Source: Arthrobacter sp. (GTDB taxonomy: Bacteria > Actinomycetota > Actinomycetes > Actinomycetales > Micrococcaceae). Taken from it: DNA of 64,000 nt. The first letter of the stretch is position 1. Each line of letters opens with the position of its first letter. The notes beneath the pieces are model-generated. The model saw only the letters and a list, made by a program, of their open reading frames with translations, made no database searches and was not told the origin of the DNA. The stretch is from NCBI RefSeq assembly GCF_031179985.1, contig NZ_JAPSHJ010000005.1, positions 78,660-142,659 of the forward strand, written 5' to 3'. Positions 42,004 to 50,050 of this stretch are shown one piece after another. The position numbers were made by a program, and so were the translations under genes.

Positions 42004-42034
42004 CGCTGGTCGCCGGCATCCCCGGCGACCAGCG
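42004..42034 (+). other. Intercistronic hairpin after binding-protein gene
   Basis: A perfect 13-bp inverted repeat (CGCTGGTCGCCGG, arms 42004-42016 and 42022-42034) with a five-base loop between the binding-protein and permease genes. Such hairpins are usually 3' stabilisers giving excess binding protein, or partial terminators; no T-run follows. Confidence 0.75.
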
Positions 42035-42130
42035 CTGAACTGCCCGCCCGGCGGCGCCTCCCCGTATAGAGGGACAAGCCAGCCGGGCGTGGCCCCAAAA
42101 GTTCCATAATTCCCGAAATGGAGGGAAACC

Positions 42131-43108
42131 GTGCGCTTCATTCTCCGCCGTCTTGGTTTCTACCTGATCGCCTTCTGGGCATCCATCACCCTGAACTTCC
42201 TGCTCCCGCGCTTCATGCCCGGCGACCCCGTCTCCCGCATGTTTGCCCGCTCCCAGGACAGATTGCAGCCTGAACAGATAGAGGCTCTGCGCAAGCTGCT
42301 CGGAGTCGACAGCCGGCCCCTCTGGGAGCAATACATCGGCTACCTGCATAACGTGTTCACCGGCCAGATGGGCGTCTCCATCTCGCGTTTCCCGACTCCA
42401 GTCACCGAGGTTATCTCGACCCAGATCGGCTGGACCCTCCTGCTGGGCGGTACCGCGCTGGTGATTGCCGCCGTCGTGGGCAACCTGCTCGGCATCCTCG
42501 CAGCCTGGCGACGCGGCGGGGTGATCGATTCGGCGCTGCCGCCGGTGCTGGTGTTCATCGGTTCGTTCCCGTATTTCTGGCTCGCGATGGGTGCGCTGTA
42601 CTTGTTCGGCGTGGTGCTGGGCTGGTTCCCGATCCGCCACGCATTCACGGACGGATTGGAGCCCGCGTTTACCTGGGAGTTCATCGGCGACGTCGGTGCT
42701 CACCTTGTACTGCCGGCGTTGACGATTGTGCTGGTATCCATAGGCGGCTGGATGTTGGGCATGCGGAACACCATGATCGCCACGAATTCGGAGGATTACA
42801 TCACCATGGCCGAGGCAAAGGGTCTCCGGCCGGGCCGGATCATGCTCCGCTACGCAGCACGGAACGCCATGTTGCCGTCGGTCACGAGCTTCGGCATGGG
42901 GCTGGGCTTTGTGGTGGGTGGTGCGTTGCTCACCGAGGTGGTGTTCGCATACCCCGGTGTTGGCTACCAGCTCCTCAATGCAGTCCAAGGCCTCGACTAC
43001 CCGCTCATGCAGGGCCTGTTCCTGACCATCACCGCCGCCGTGCTGTTGGCGAACTTCCTGGTGGACATCCTCTACGTCCGTCTCGACCCGCGCGTGCGCA
43101 GCAACTGA
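42131..43108 (+). CDS. ABC transporter permease (DppB/OppB type)
   Basis: A 325-residue inner-membrane permease with six predicted helices. It begins with the typical RFILRRLGFYLIAFWASITLNFLLPRFMPGDP, and carries the EAA coupling loop (ITMAEAKGLRPGRIMLRYAARNAMLP). GAGGG lies near the GTG/ATG start region at 42131. It forms the channel with the permease encoded eleven bases downstream. Confidence 0.92.
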   Translation: MRFILRRLGFYLIAFWASITLNFLLPRFMPGDPVSRMFARSQDRLQPEQIEALRKLLGVDSRPLWEQYIGYLHNVFTGQMGVSISRFPTPVTEVISTQIGWTLLLGGTALVIAAVVGNLLGILAAWRRGGVIDSALPPVLVFIGSFPYFWLAMGALYLFGVVLGWFPIRHAFTDGLEPAFTWEFIGDVGAHLVLPALTIVLVSIGGWMLGMRNTMIATNSEDYITMAEAKGLRPGRIMLRYAARNAMLPSVTSFGMGLGFVVGGALLTEVVFAYPGVGYQLLNAVQGLDYPLMQGLFLTITAAVLLANFLVDILYVRLDPRVRSN

Positions 43109-43118
43109 GGGACCCATC

Positions 43119-44045
43119 ATGACAACCGCAATTCTGAAGCAGCCCGTTGAGCACACAGCTGCCCGCAAGCCCAACCGCAGTTTCGTCCACGGGCTTATCA
43201 CCAACAAGAAGGCCCTGGTGGGCATGATCGTGATGCTCGTGTTCATTGCGCTTGCTTTGCTGGCCCCCGTGCTGTTCCCTGGAGACCCGTCGCGGATCAC
43301 CGCGATGGCCTCGCTGGAACCGTCTTCCGAGCACTGGCTAGGCACCACGGCCAAAGGCCAGGATGTGCTCGCCCTGACTGTCCACGGCTCACGCAGTTCC
43401 CTGTTCGTTGGGTTGACTGTCGGCTTCGCGTCCACCTTCATTGGCATTTTGGTGGGCCTGGCCTCGGCGTACTTTGGCAAGTTCATTGACGAAGCACTGT
43501 CCCTGGTAACCAACATCTTCCTGCTCCTGCCCGGATTGCCGCTTCTTGTCATCCTGGCGGCGTTCCTGCCGCCGGGTCTGGGAACCGTGATCCTGGTCCT
43601 CGTTGTAACCGGCTGGGCCGGGTCGGCACGTGTGTTGCGCTCCCAGGCGCTGTCCATCCGCTCAAAGGACTTTGTGGCCGCAGCCGTGGTGTCCGGGGAA
43701 CGGGCGGGCAGGATCATGTTCCGCGAGATCCTGCCGAACATGGCCTCAATCGTCATGGGTACCCTGCTGGCCTGCGTGATCTACGGCATCGGCGCCCAGG
43801 CAGGGCTGGAGTTCCTTGGCTTGGGTGACGTCAGCACGGTCTCCTGGGGCAACAACCTCTTCTGGGCCGGCAACGAGGGCGCCCTGCTGACCGGCAGCTG
43901 GTGGGTCTTTGTGCCCTCGGGTGTCTGCATCGCGCTGGTCGCGTTCGCACTAGCGCTCGTCAACTACGCCGTGGACGAGGTCACCAACCCCCGGCTGAGG
44001 AAAATCAAAACCCCAAAAATTACCGAAAGGAGCGCCGCAAAATGA
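43119..44045 (+). CDS. ABC transporter permease (DppC/OppC type)
   Basis: A 308-residue permease with an N-terminal cytoplasmic leader, a helix (ALVGMIVMLVFIALALLAPVLF) and the DppC-type SLEPSSEHWLGTTAKGQDVLALTVHGSR, plus the EAA loop SKDFVAAAVVSGERAGRIMFREILPN. The next gene overlaps its stop by four bases (ATGA), so the operon is tightly coupled. Confidence 0.92.
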   Translation: MTTAILKQPVEHTAARKPNRSFVHGLITNKKALVGMIVMLVFIALALLAPVLFPGDPSRITAMASLEPSSEHWLGTTAKGQDVLALTVHGSRSSLFVGLTVGFASTFIGILVGLASAYFGKFIDEALSLVTNIFLLLPGLPLLVILAAFLPPGLGTVILVLVVTGWAGSARVLRSQALSIRSKDFVAAAVVSGERAGRIMFREILPNMASIVMGTLLACVIYGIGAQAGLEFLGLGDVSTVSWGNNLFWAGNEGALLTGSWWVFVPSGVCIALVAFALALVNYAVDEVTNPRLRKIKTPKITERSAAK

Positions 44046-45004
44046 CAGTCTCCCAAGTTTCCTTCGGTTCCCACGAGCCAGTCCTCGAGGTCAAGAACCT
44101 CACCGTCAAGTACATCGGTGACACCCGCTCCACCACCGCCGTCGACCGTGTTTCCTTCAGTATCGGCACGGGTGAGGTGTTCGGGCTGGCGGGCGAGTCC
44201 GGCTGCGGGAAGTCCACCATCGCCAACTCGGTCATGCGGCTCCTGAAAGATCCCGCGAAGATCGCCGGCGGCAGCATCTCCTTCGGCGGCAAGGACGTCC
44301 TGGCCATGAGCCAGGAGGAGCTGCGCCGCTTCCGCTGGCAGGACGTGGCCATGGTGTTCCAGTCGGCCATGAACTCGCTGAATCCGGTGCTGACCATCGG
44401 AGAGCAGATCGTGGATATTTTCACCACACATGCGGGCTACACGCGCAAGGAATCACTGCGGCGGGCCGGTGAGTTGCTCGAATTGGTGAGGATCGACTCC
44501 GCACGCCTGAAGTCCTACCCGCACCAGCTCTCGGGCGGCATGCGCCAGCGTGCGGTGATCGCCATGGCCGTGGCGCTCAAGCCGTCCGTTTTGATCCTGG
44601 ACGAACCCACCACCGCGCTGGACGTGGTGGTGCAGCAGGAAATCATGGCCCAAATCAAGGAACTCCAACGCGAACTGGGCTTCTCGGTCCTCTTTATCAC
44701 CCACGACATGTCCCTCATGGTGGAGCTCTCGCACCGCATGGCCGTGATGTACGGCGGCCGGATCGTGGAGACCGCCAAGGCCCAGGATGTCTACACAAAC
44801 CCCCGCCACCCGTACACCCAGGCGCTGATGAGTGCGTTCCCGCCGCTCACCGGTCCGCGGGTTCCGCTGACGGGACTACCCGACGGCGTGAAGTTCCGGA
44901 ACATTCCGGACCTTACGGAAGCAGCACCTGGCCATTTCGTGGCACCAGTCAGTGCCGACGCTTCAGCGGCTGACACCGCCATCATGGAAGGAGCCGCACG
45001 ATGA
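44042..45004 (+). CDS. ABC transporter ATP-binding protein (DppD/OppD type)
   Basis: A 320-residue ATPase with Walker A GESGCGKST, Q-loop AMVFQSAMNSLNP, signature LSGGMRQRAVIAM, Walker B SVLILDEPTTALDV and the H-loop in FITHDMSLM. The C-terminal oligopeptide-type extension (NPRHPYTQALMSAFPPL) is present. ATG 44042 overlaps the permease stop, and the next ATPase overlaps its own stop in the same way. Confidence 0.92.
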   Translation: MTVSQVSFGSHEPVLEVKNLTVKYIGDTRSTTAVDRVSFSIGTGEVFGLAGESGCGKSTIANSVMRLLKDPAKIAGGSISFGGKDVLAMSQEELRRFRWQDVAMVFQSAMNSLNPVLTIGEQIVDIFTTHAGYTRKESLRRAGELLELVRIDSARLKSYPHQLSGGMRQRAVIAMAVALKPSVLILDEPTTALDVVVQQEIMAQIKELQRELGFSVLFITHDMSLMVELSHRMAVMYGGRIVETAKAQDVYTNPRHPYTQALMSAFPPLTGPRVPLTGLPDGVKFRNIPDLTEAAPGHFVAPVSADASAADTAIMEGAAR

Positions 45005-46071
45005 GTCACGCTGTACTGTCATCCCAGCGCCCCTCCGCCGACACCGAGGCTCCAGCCCTCGAGGTCCGCGGACTAGGAAAGTCTTTCCCTATAGGTGGCT
45101 TATTCTCTCGGGATTCCGTCCGGGCCCTGCACGGCGTAGACCTGACCATTGGCCGCGGCGAAATCGTGGCCCTCGTGGGAGAGTCCGGGTCCGGTAAGAG
45201 CACCCTGGCCCGGTGCGTTGCACGGCTGGAAAAGCCGAGCTCCGGCCAGATCCTCATCGACGGCGTCGACGTCCTCAAGCGCGACCGTTTCCAGGCGTCC
45301 CGAGCCTTCCGCTCCCAACTGCAGATGGTCTTCCAGGATCCCTTCGGCTCGCTGAATCCTGCGCATAGAGTGGAGCACTTCCTGCGGAGGTCGCTGGCGA
45401 TCCACCGGAAGGGCGGCAACTCCGAGACAGCGACGCAGCAGCGACTCGGGGAGCTTATGACCACTGTGGGCCTGCAGGCCGACATGCTGAACTCCTACCC
45501 GCACGAGCTCTCCGGCGGGCAGCGCCAGCGCGTCGCGATTGCCCGGGCCTTGGCTGTTGAGCCACAGGTCATCCTCGCCGACGAACCCACCTCCATGTTG
45601 GATGTCTCGGTCCGGATCGGCGTGCTGAACCTCATGCGGAAGCTCCGCGACGAGCAGGGCATCTCCATGCTCTACATCACGCACGACCTCGCCTCGGCCC
45701 GATACCTCGCGGACCGGACGGTGGTCATGTTCGCGGGAGAGCTCGTTGAAGAAGGGGAATCCCTGGACCTCCTGGCCAACCCTGCCCACCCGTACACGCA
45801 ACTGCTGGTCTCAGCCGTCCCGGATCCGGCCCGGGCGGGATCCTACGATCCCGTCCGCCGTGCCGAGCTGCGGCAGGCTGTGATGGCTTCGACCACCTGC
45901 ACGTTCGACGGCGACCCAAACCAGGCCTGCTCGGCCGAGGAACCCGTTCGTCACCGCGTGGGCGACCCCGAAAACAGTCACTGGGTGAGGTGCCATCTAT
46001 ACCGCCCGCAACCCGGTGCTGGCGGCCATGCCCTGGCAGCTGAACCTACCGACAACACAGCTTCCGCATGA
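45001..46071 (+). CDS. ABC transporter ATP-binding protein (DppF/OppF type)
   Basis: A 356-residue ATPase with GESGSGKST, QMVFQDPFGSLNP, LSGGQRQRVAIARAL, VILADEPTSMLDV and YITHDLASARY, plus the C-terminal Cys-containing oligopeptide-type region (CTFDGDPNQACSAEEP, WVRCHLY). It pairs with the preceding ATPase. Its stop overlaps the start of the intracellular GH32 gene by four bases, tying uptake to hydrolysis. Confidence 0.92.
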   Translation: MSHAVLSSQRPSADTEAPALEVRGLGKSFPIGGLFSRDSVRALHGVDLTIGRGEIVALVGESGSGKSTLARCVARLEKPSSGQILIDGVDVLKRDRFQASRAFRSQLQMVFQDPFGSLNPAHRVEHFLRRSLAIHRKGGNSETATQQRLGELMTTVGLQADMLNSYPHELSGGQRQRVAIARALAVEPQVILADEPTSMLDVSVRIGVLNLMRKLRDEQGISMLYITHDLASARYLADRTVVMFAGELVEEGESLDLLANPAHPYTQLLVSAVPDPARAGSYDPVRRAELRQAVMASTTCTFDGDPNQACSAEEPVRHRVGDPENSHWVRCHLYRPQPGAGGHALAAEPTDNTASA

Positions 46072-47666
46072 CAGAACTTACGCACCCGCTGGCCACCGTG
46101 CCCCGGGACGAACTCGTCGCCCGTGCGGCTGCCGACCCCCTCCGGCCCCGCTTCCACTTTGTATCCCCGGCGGGTTGGCTCAACGACCCCAACGGTGTTG
46201 CGCAGTGGGACGGCACCTACCACCTCTTCTACCAGTACAACCCCGAGGGCGCCTTCCATCACCGCATCCAGTGGGGCCATGCCACCAGCACGGACCTGGT
46301 GACCTGGAAGGACCAGCCTGTGGCGCTGTCTGCGGGCGGTCCGGACAGCACCGACGCTGACGGTTGCTGGTCAGGGGTTTTGGTGAACGACGGCGGCACG
46401 CCCACCATCGTTTACTCCGGCCGGCACGGGGAGCATGAGCTGCCTTGTGTCGCGACCGGGAGCCCGGACCTGCTCAGCTGGAGCAAGTTTGCGGACAACC
46501 CCGTGATAGCGGCACCACCTGCCGACCTCGACATCACCGCCTACCGCGACCACTGCGTCTGGCAGGAGGGAGGCCGGTGGCGGCAGCTGGTCGGCTCAGG
46601 CATCCGCGGGTGCGGCGGAACTGCGTTCCTGTACGAATCGGCGGACCTGCGGACCTGGGAGTACATCGGTCCCCTCTGTATCGGCGACTCGTCACAGGGC
46701 AGCCCCACGGACGCGGACTGGACGGGCACCATGTGGGAGTGCGTGGACCTGTTCCGTGCCGACGGCGGTGCACCCGGACAGGTGCCGGATGCCTCGGGCG
46801 CTTCGGAGGGGGATTCGCATGTGCTTGTCTTCTCGGCCTGGGACGACGGCGTCACGCACCATCCCCTCTATTGGACAGGGCGATACTCCGGTGACGCGTT
46901 CGAACCAAACGCACTGAACCGGCTCGACTACGGCGGCCGCTATTTCTACGCACCGCAGTCGTTCCAGGACGAGTCGGGCCGCCGGATCATGTTTGGATGG
47001 CTGCAGGAGGGGCGAGAGGCAGATACCTCCGTGGAAGCGGGATGGTCGGGGGTAATGAGCCTTCCACGGGTTGTCTCACGTGACTCCGACGGCTCCCTGT
47101 CTTTCGCGCCCGTGCCCGAGGTAGCTGCGCTCCGCCGGGAGCACGTTGGTGTGACCCCTGCCATGATCACGGAGTCCACATCGGGACCGGGTGTTGTCAC
47201 AGGCGTTGCGGGCCCCCAACTGGACCTTGAGCTGGAGCTGGAACTGGATCCCGGCGCCGTCGTCCGCCTGGGGGTGCTGGAGACATGGGACGCCGACGGG
47301 ACCCCGATCGAGCAGACCGCCATCGAGCTTTCCCGGGAGGATGCCAGCGAAAGCAGCGGTGAGGCCGTCAGCCGGGGCACACTGCGGCTCGACCGGACCC
47401 GGAGCAGCCTGGAAGGCGACGTCGACACTGATCCCAGGGAGGGGCCGGTGCCCATGCCAGGCGGGCGGGTTTCCCTGCGTGTCATCGTGGACCGTTCCGC
47501 CGTCGAGATCTTTGCGAACGGCAAACCTCTCACAGCACGCGTGTACCCGCGGCTTGGCGGAGGGGGCATCAGCCTCGATGCCACTGAAGGGACAGCCCGC
47601 GTGGTCCGTTTCGACGCCTGGACAATGGGGGAAATCTTCGGCAGCGAGCGCCTGCTCTTTCCTTGA
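46068..47666 (+). CDS. Intracellular GH32 beta-fructofuranosidase
   Basis: A 532-residue GH32 without signal peptide. Catalytic Asp40 is in WLNDPNG; the RDP motif is YRDHCVW and the acid/base Glu is in MWECVDLF. It lacks the large propeller insertion of the two secreted paralogues. It should release fructose from imported sucrose or fructo-oligosaccharides. Overlapping the ATPase gene by four bases, it closes the operon, converging on the gene at 47676. Confidence 0.92.
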   Translation: MTELTHPLATVPRDELVARAAADPLRPRFHFVSPAGWLNDPNGVAQWDGTYHLFYQYNPEGAFHHRIQWGHATSTDLVTWKDQPVALSAGGPDSTDADGCWSGVLVNDGGTPTIVYSGRHGEHELPCVATGSPDLLSWSKFADNPVIAAPPADLDITAYRDHCVWQEGGRWRQLVGSGIRGCGGTAFLYESADLRTWEYIGPLCIGDSSQGSPTDADWTGTMWECVDLFRADGGAPGQVPDASGASEGDSHVLVFSAWDDGVTHHPLYWTGRYSGDAFEPNALNRLDYGGRYFYAPQSFQDESGRRIMFGWLQEGREADTSVEAGWSGVMSLPRVVSRDSDGSLSFAPVPEVAALRREHVGVTPAMITESTSGPGVVTGVAGPQLDLELELELDPGAVVRLGVLETWDADGTPIEQTAIELSREDASESSGEAVSRGTLRLDRTRSSLEGDVDTDPREGPVPMPGGRVSLRVIVDRSAVEIFANGKPLTARVYPRLGGGGISLDATEGTARVVRFDAWTMGEIFGSERLLFP

Positions 47667-47675
47667 ACCCAGTGC

Positions 47676-48083
47676 CTATGCCGGGACTTCATCCTTTGAT
47701 GCCAACTCTTGAGCGGGAAGTTCTGGCGAGACACCTGCAGCCTGATCTCCTGCCGGCGTATTCGTCAGCCAGCAGATGTTTTGCAGCTTCTCGAAGGAGG
47801 AGGGAAGAGTGTCATCGGGCCATACCGCCTCTATCCAGGCGATGATCTGAGCGGGCGTGTCCGGCCAAGGAAAATGGTTCGTGCCGATCATGTCTCCAAC
47901 GCTGATGAGCCCAGTTTTCAGGGCGGTCAGGAGTTGCCCGATGACCTCTTCCCGCAGCTCAGGGCCATCCGGGCAGCCGGAAAGTGAACTGACGTGGTGG
48001 GCAAACAGGCCAAGACTCATGCAGTCGCCCCGGTTTTCCGCAAGCACCAGTTGCAGGACGGGATTCACAGGGGCAGCTCTCAT
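47676..48083 (-). CDS. Conserved hypothetical protein
   Basis: A 135-residue soluble protein with no named family. The segment LLTALKTGLISVGDMIGTNHFPWPDTPAQIIAWIEAVWP followed by NICWLTNTPAG resembles a small unknown family common in actinobacteria (pattern GLVxVGDxxxxxFxPWPxSPxEAxxxI, then CWFxxTPxG), recalled from experience. ATG 48083 follows site J by four bases, so the mRNA is probably leaderless; the longer frame to 48158 would extend across that promoter. It is divergent from the HPt-like gene. Confidence 0.65.
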   Translation of the reverse strand: MRAAPVNPVLQLVLAENRGDCMSLGLFAHHVSSLSGCPDGPELREEVIGQLLTALKTGLISVGDMIGTNHFPWPDTPAQIIAWIEAVWPDDTLPSSFEKLQNICWLTNTPAGDQAAGVSPELPAQELASKDEVPA

Positions 48084-48087
48084 ACGG

Positions 48088-48117
48088 GACTGACGCGCGT
48101 AAGTCCGGATCGTGACG
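48088..48117 (-). promoter_or_regulatory. Candidate ECF-type promoter, site J (leaderless)
   Basis: Minus-strand CGTCA (48117-48113) followed by CGATCC and, after 19 bases, TCAGTC (48093-48088). Four bases then separate it from ATG 48083. The same geometry as site B. Confidence 0.55.
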
Positions 48118-48174
48118 CTGACCGTTCTGGCAGCCATTCGTGACGTGAAAGTCCTCAACAGGAAGCGCGGTGTC

Positions 48175-48204
48175 CGTCACGATTTCCGTCTCGCGGGGTT
48201 CTAA
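48175..48204 (+). promoter_or_regulatory. Candidate ECF-type promoter, site K
   Basis: CGTCA at 48175-48179 followed by CGATTTC and, after 19 bases, TTCTAA at 48199-48204. CGTCACGATTTC is identical to site A. It is back to back with site J, 57 bases away, and drives the HPt-like gene. Confidence 0.6.
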
Positions 48205-48263
48205 AGGTGTCGGATGGCGGGATCTGGCGCCCGAACTACTCAACCTGGCGAGCACCTCTCGCA

Positions 48264-48683
48264 ATGAATACGGAGAAACGCCACGTGAGAAAGCCTCATA
48301 TCGGAAAGCCACCCCTCGTATCCTGGACCGTCCAGTCAACGTTGCGCGACGACGTCGCAGATCCTGCCGGGTACACAAGTTTCATCCGCACCTACACGGA
48401 GATGTGGCCTGGACGATACGGCAGGTTGGCTCACTCCATCCGGGTTAATGATTGGGACCAAGCCATGGACGCTGCACTGAGTCTCAGGTCCTCCAGCGAA
48501 ATGCTGGGCGCCGTCAACCTTGCCAGATTGGCCCTGGCAGTGGAGCAGGCAATCCGCAGCAGGCGGCTTCATGCCGCCGGAATGCTGTTGCCTGGATTGA
48601 AATCATGCGGCGAGGACACCATGTCCGTTCTCCTCCGGGGCTCTAAGCCCGCGGGGCAGCAACACGCCGGAAACCGTGCATAG
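48264..48683 (+). CDS. HPt-like protein lacking the phosphoacceptor histidine
   Basis: A 139-residue protein whose residues about 22-130 look like a histidine phosphotransfer domain: a helical array with DWDQAMDAALSLRSSSEMLGAVNLARLALAVEQAI, where the HPt pattern AHSLKSSSxxLGAxxLAxxxxxLE is matched but the His is Leu72. It therefore cannot carry phosphate in the usual way and may act as a binding partner for receiver domains or as a decoy. ATG 48264 is used; GTG 48207 lies upstream of the predicted transcription start. No histidine kinase or receiver gene adjoins. The call rests on pattern recognition alone. Confidence 0.6.
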   Translation: MNTEKRHVRKPHIGKPPLVSWTVQSTLRDDVADPAGYTSFIRTYTEMWPGRYGRLAHSIRVNDWDQAMDAALSLRSSSEMLGAVNLARLALAVEQAIRSRRLHAAGMLLPGLKSCGEDTMSVLLRGSKPAGQQHAGNRA

Positions 48684-48748
48684 CTCAGTCGTAAGTTAGC
48701 CACCGCCTGGCACGGTGTTGCTCCGTAGCAAATGGAGTATGAGAACTT

Positions 48749-49951
48749 TCACCTGCGCCCCGAGTGCAGGGCCAACTCCAGCTCGAAGCGTGCTTTCGGA
48801 TCCTCAAGGGCCTCGCCGAACAGTTCGCGGAGCTGGGCGGCGCGGTAGCCCACTGTCTGCGGGTGGATGCCCAGCTCGGCGGCGACCGGGCCTCGCTGGC
48901 CCCAATGCCGCAGCCAGGACAAAAGGGTCTCCGCCAACCGTTCGCGTTGAGCCGGGCGCAAGGCCTCGAAAGGGGCCAGTCGCCGGTTTGCTAGTTCAGC
49001 TATCGCCGACGGTTCGGAACCCAGGATGATCTTCGAGAGGTGTTCGTCGGCCCACACCGGACCTTCCTCCGGCCCTTCCCTCGGTGGCAAAACTGAGGCA
49101 GCCAGAACCGCCAACCGCAGGGAATCGGGCACCTTTTCCCAGCCCACAGCGGGCCCGACCGCGGCGGTGCGTCCACGCAGTGCCTTTTCCAGCTGTCCCC
49201 GGGTTGCGGGGGAGTTGCGGGAAGGAACAAGTGCCACGACGTCGGTTTCGCGCTCTACCACCAGCGTTCCCGCGCCAAGCTGCAGCCGGAGCCCGGCAGT
49301 ACGGTCAAGCGGCATGGTCACCACCCTCAGCTCCTCAGGAATGGCCCAGTCCGCCATGGACGCCTTCTGCCGCAGGGCAGCTTCATCGGCCTGGCCGGAT
49401 AACAGGAGTTCCAACAGTTCGGTGCGCCGCCGTTCCACCGCTCCGGCGCGCTCGGACTGTTCAAATGCGAACGCCTCAGCACTGACGGCGGACAGTTCGT
49501 CAATGTAGGCGAGGATGGATTCGCCGAGGGCCACAACCACGTTCAGCCCCAGATTCCGATCCATGGAGATCCTCGACATCTCGCGGAAGGTCACCCTGGC
49601 GCTCATGCGATACGCACTAAGGAGGGCATCCATGCTCCTGCCTTGCCGGAACTCCCCGCTTCCCAGGCCGGCAACCAGCTGTCTGCTTTCCTCGGACAGT
49701 GCGGGCAGTCTTGTGCCGGGGAGCTGGAGGAAGCGATCGAGGGCCGCTCCCACTCCGCGCCGCAGCCCGCGGCCAAAACGTCCTTCAATGGGACGTGCAT
49801 AAGCGGGCACCAATTGGGGTACGGATTCGATTATTGCCTCAACAATCCCTGGCATCAGGGGCCGCAGGATCTCGCTGACTTCAACCGGAAGTTCCAGCCA
49901 GGGAGGTTCATGGGCCGGGGTGGCTTGACTCTTCTTGGAGGGATGGTTCAT
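48749..49951 (-). CDS. PucR/CdaR-family transcriptional regulator
   Basis: A 400-residue regulator with a helical N-terminal part, a central GGDEF-like divergent domain and a C-terminal helix-turn-helix of the PucR type (LSWLRHWGQRGPVAAELGIHPQTVGYRAAQLRELFG). ATG 49951 has GGAAG upstream; a longer frame to 50038 would enter the divergent promoter. It is divergent from the reductase/desaturase pair with about 100 bases between starts and is the likely controller of that operon. Confidence 0.88.
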   Translation of the reverse strand: MNHPSKKSQATPAHEPPWLELPVEVSEILRPLMPGIVEAIIESVPQLVPAYARPIEGRFGRGLRRGVGAALDRFLQLPGTRLPALSEESRQLVAGLGSGEFRQGRSMDALLSAYRMSARVTFREMSRISMDRNLGLNVVVALGESILAYIDELSAVSAEAFAFEQSERAGAVERRRTELLELLLSGQADEAALRQKASMADWAIPEELRVVTMPLDRTAGLRLQLGAGTLVVERETDVVALVPSRNSPATRGQLEKALRGRTAAVGPAVGWEKVPDSLRLAVLAASVLPPREGPEEGPVWADEHLSKIILGSEPSAIAELANRRLAPFEALRPAQRERLAETLLSWLRHWGQRGPVAAELGIHPQTVGYRAAQLRELFGEALEDPKARFELELALHSGRR

Positions 49952-50050
49952 GAGAGACTTCCATAAGTTGTTTCGGGGGAACAGTTTAGAACGTTCGATC
50001 GTATTCCCTGGGAGAAGTAATATGCCTCGTTCCGACATAAGCTTAGGACT

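Noticed and set aside
41468..43756. 762-codon minus-strand frame opposite the ABC permease genes
   Set aside because: Rich in Arg, His and Gly with no domain; a consequence of codon bias in the permease and binding-protein genes.
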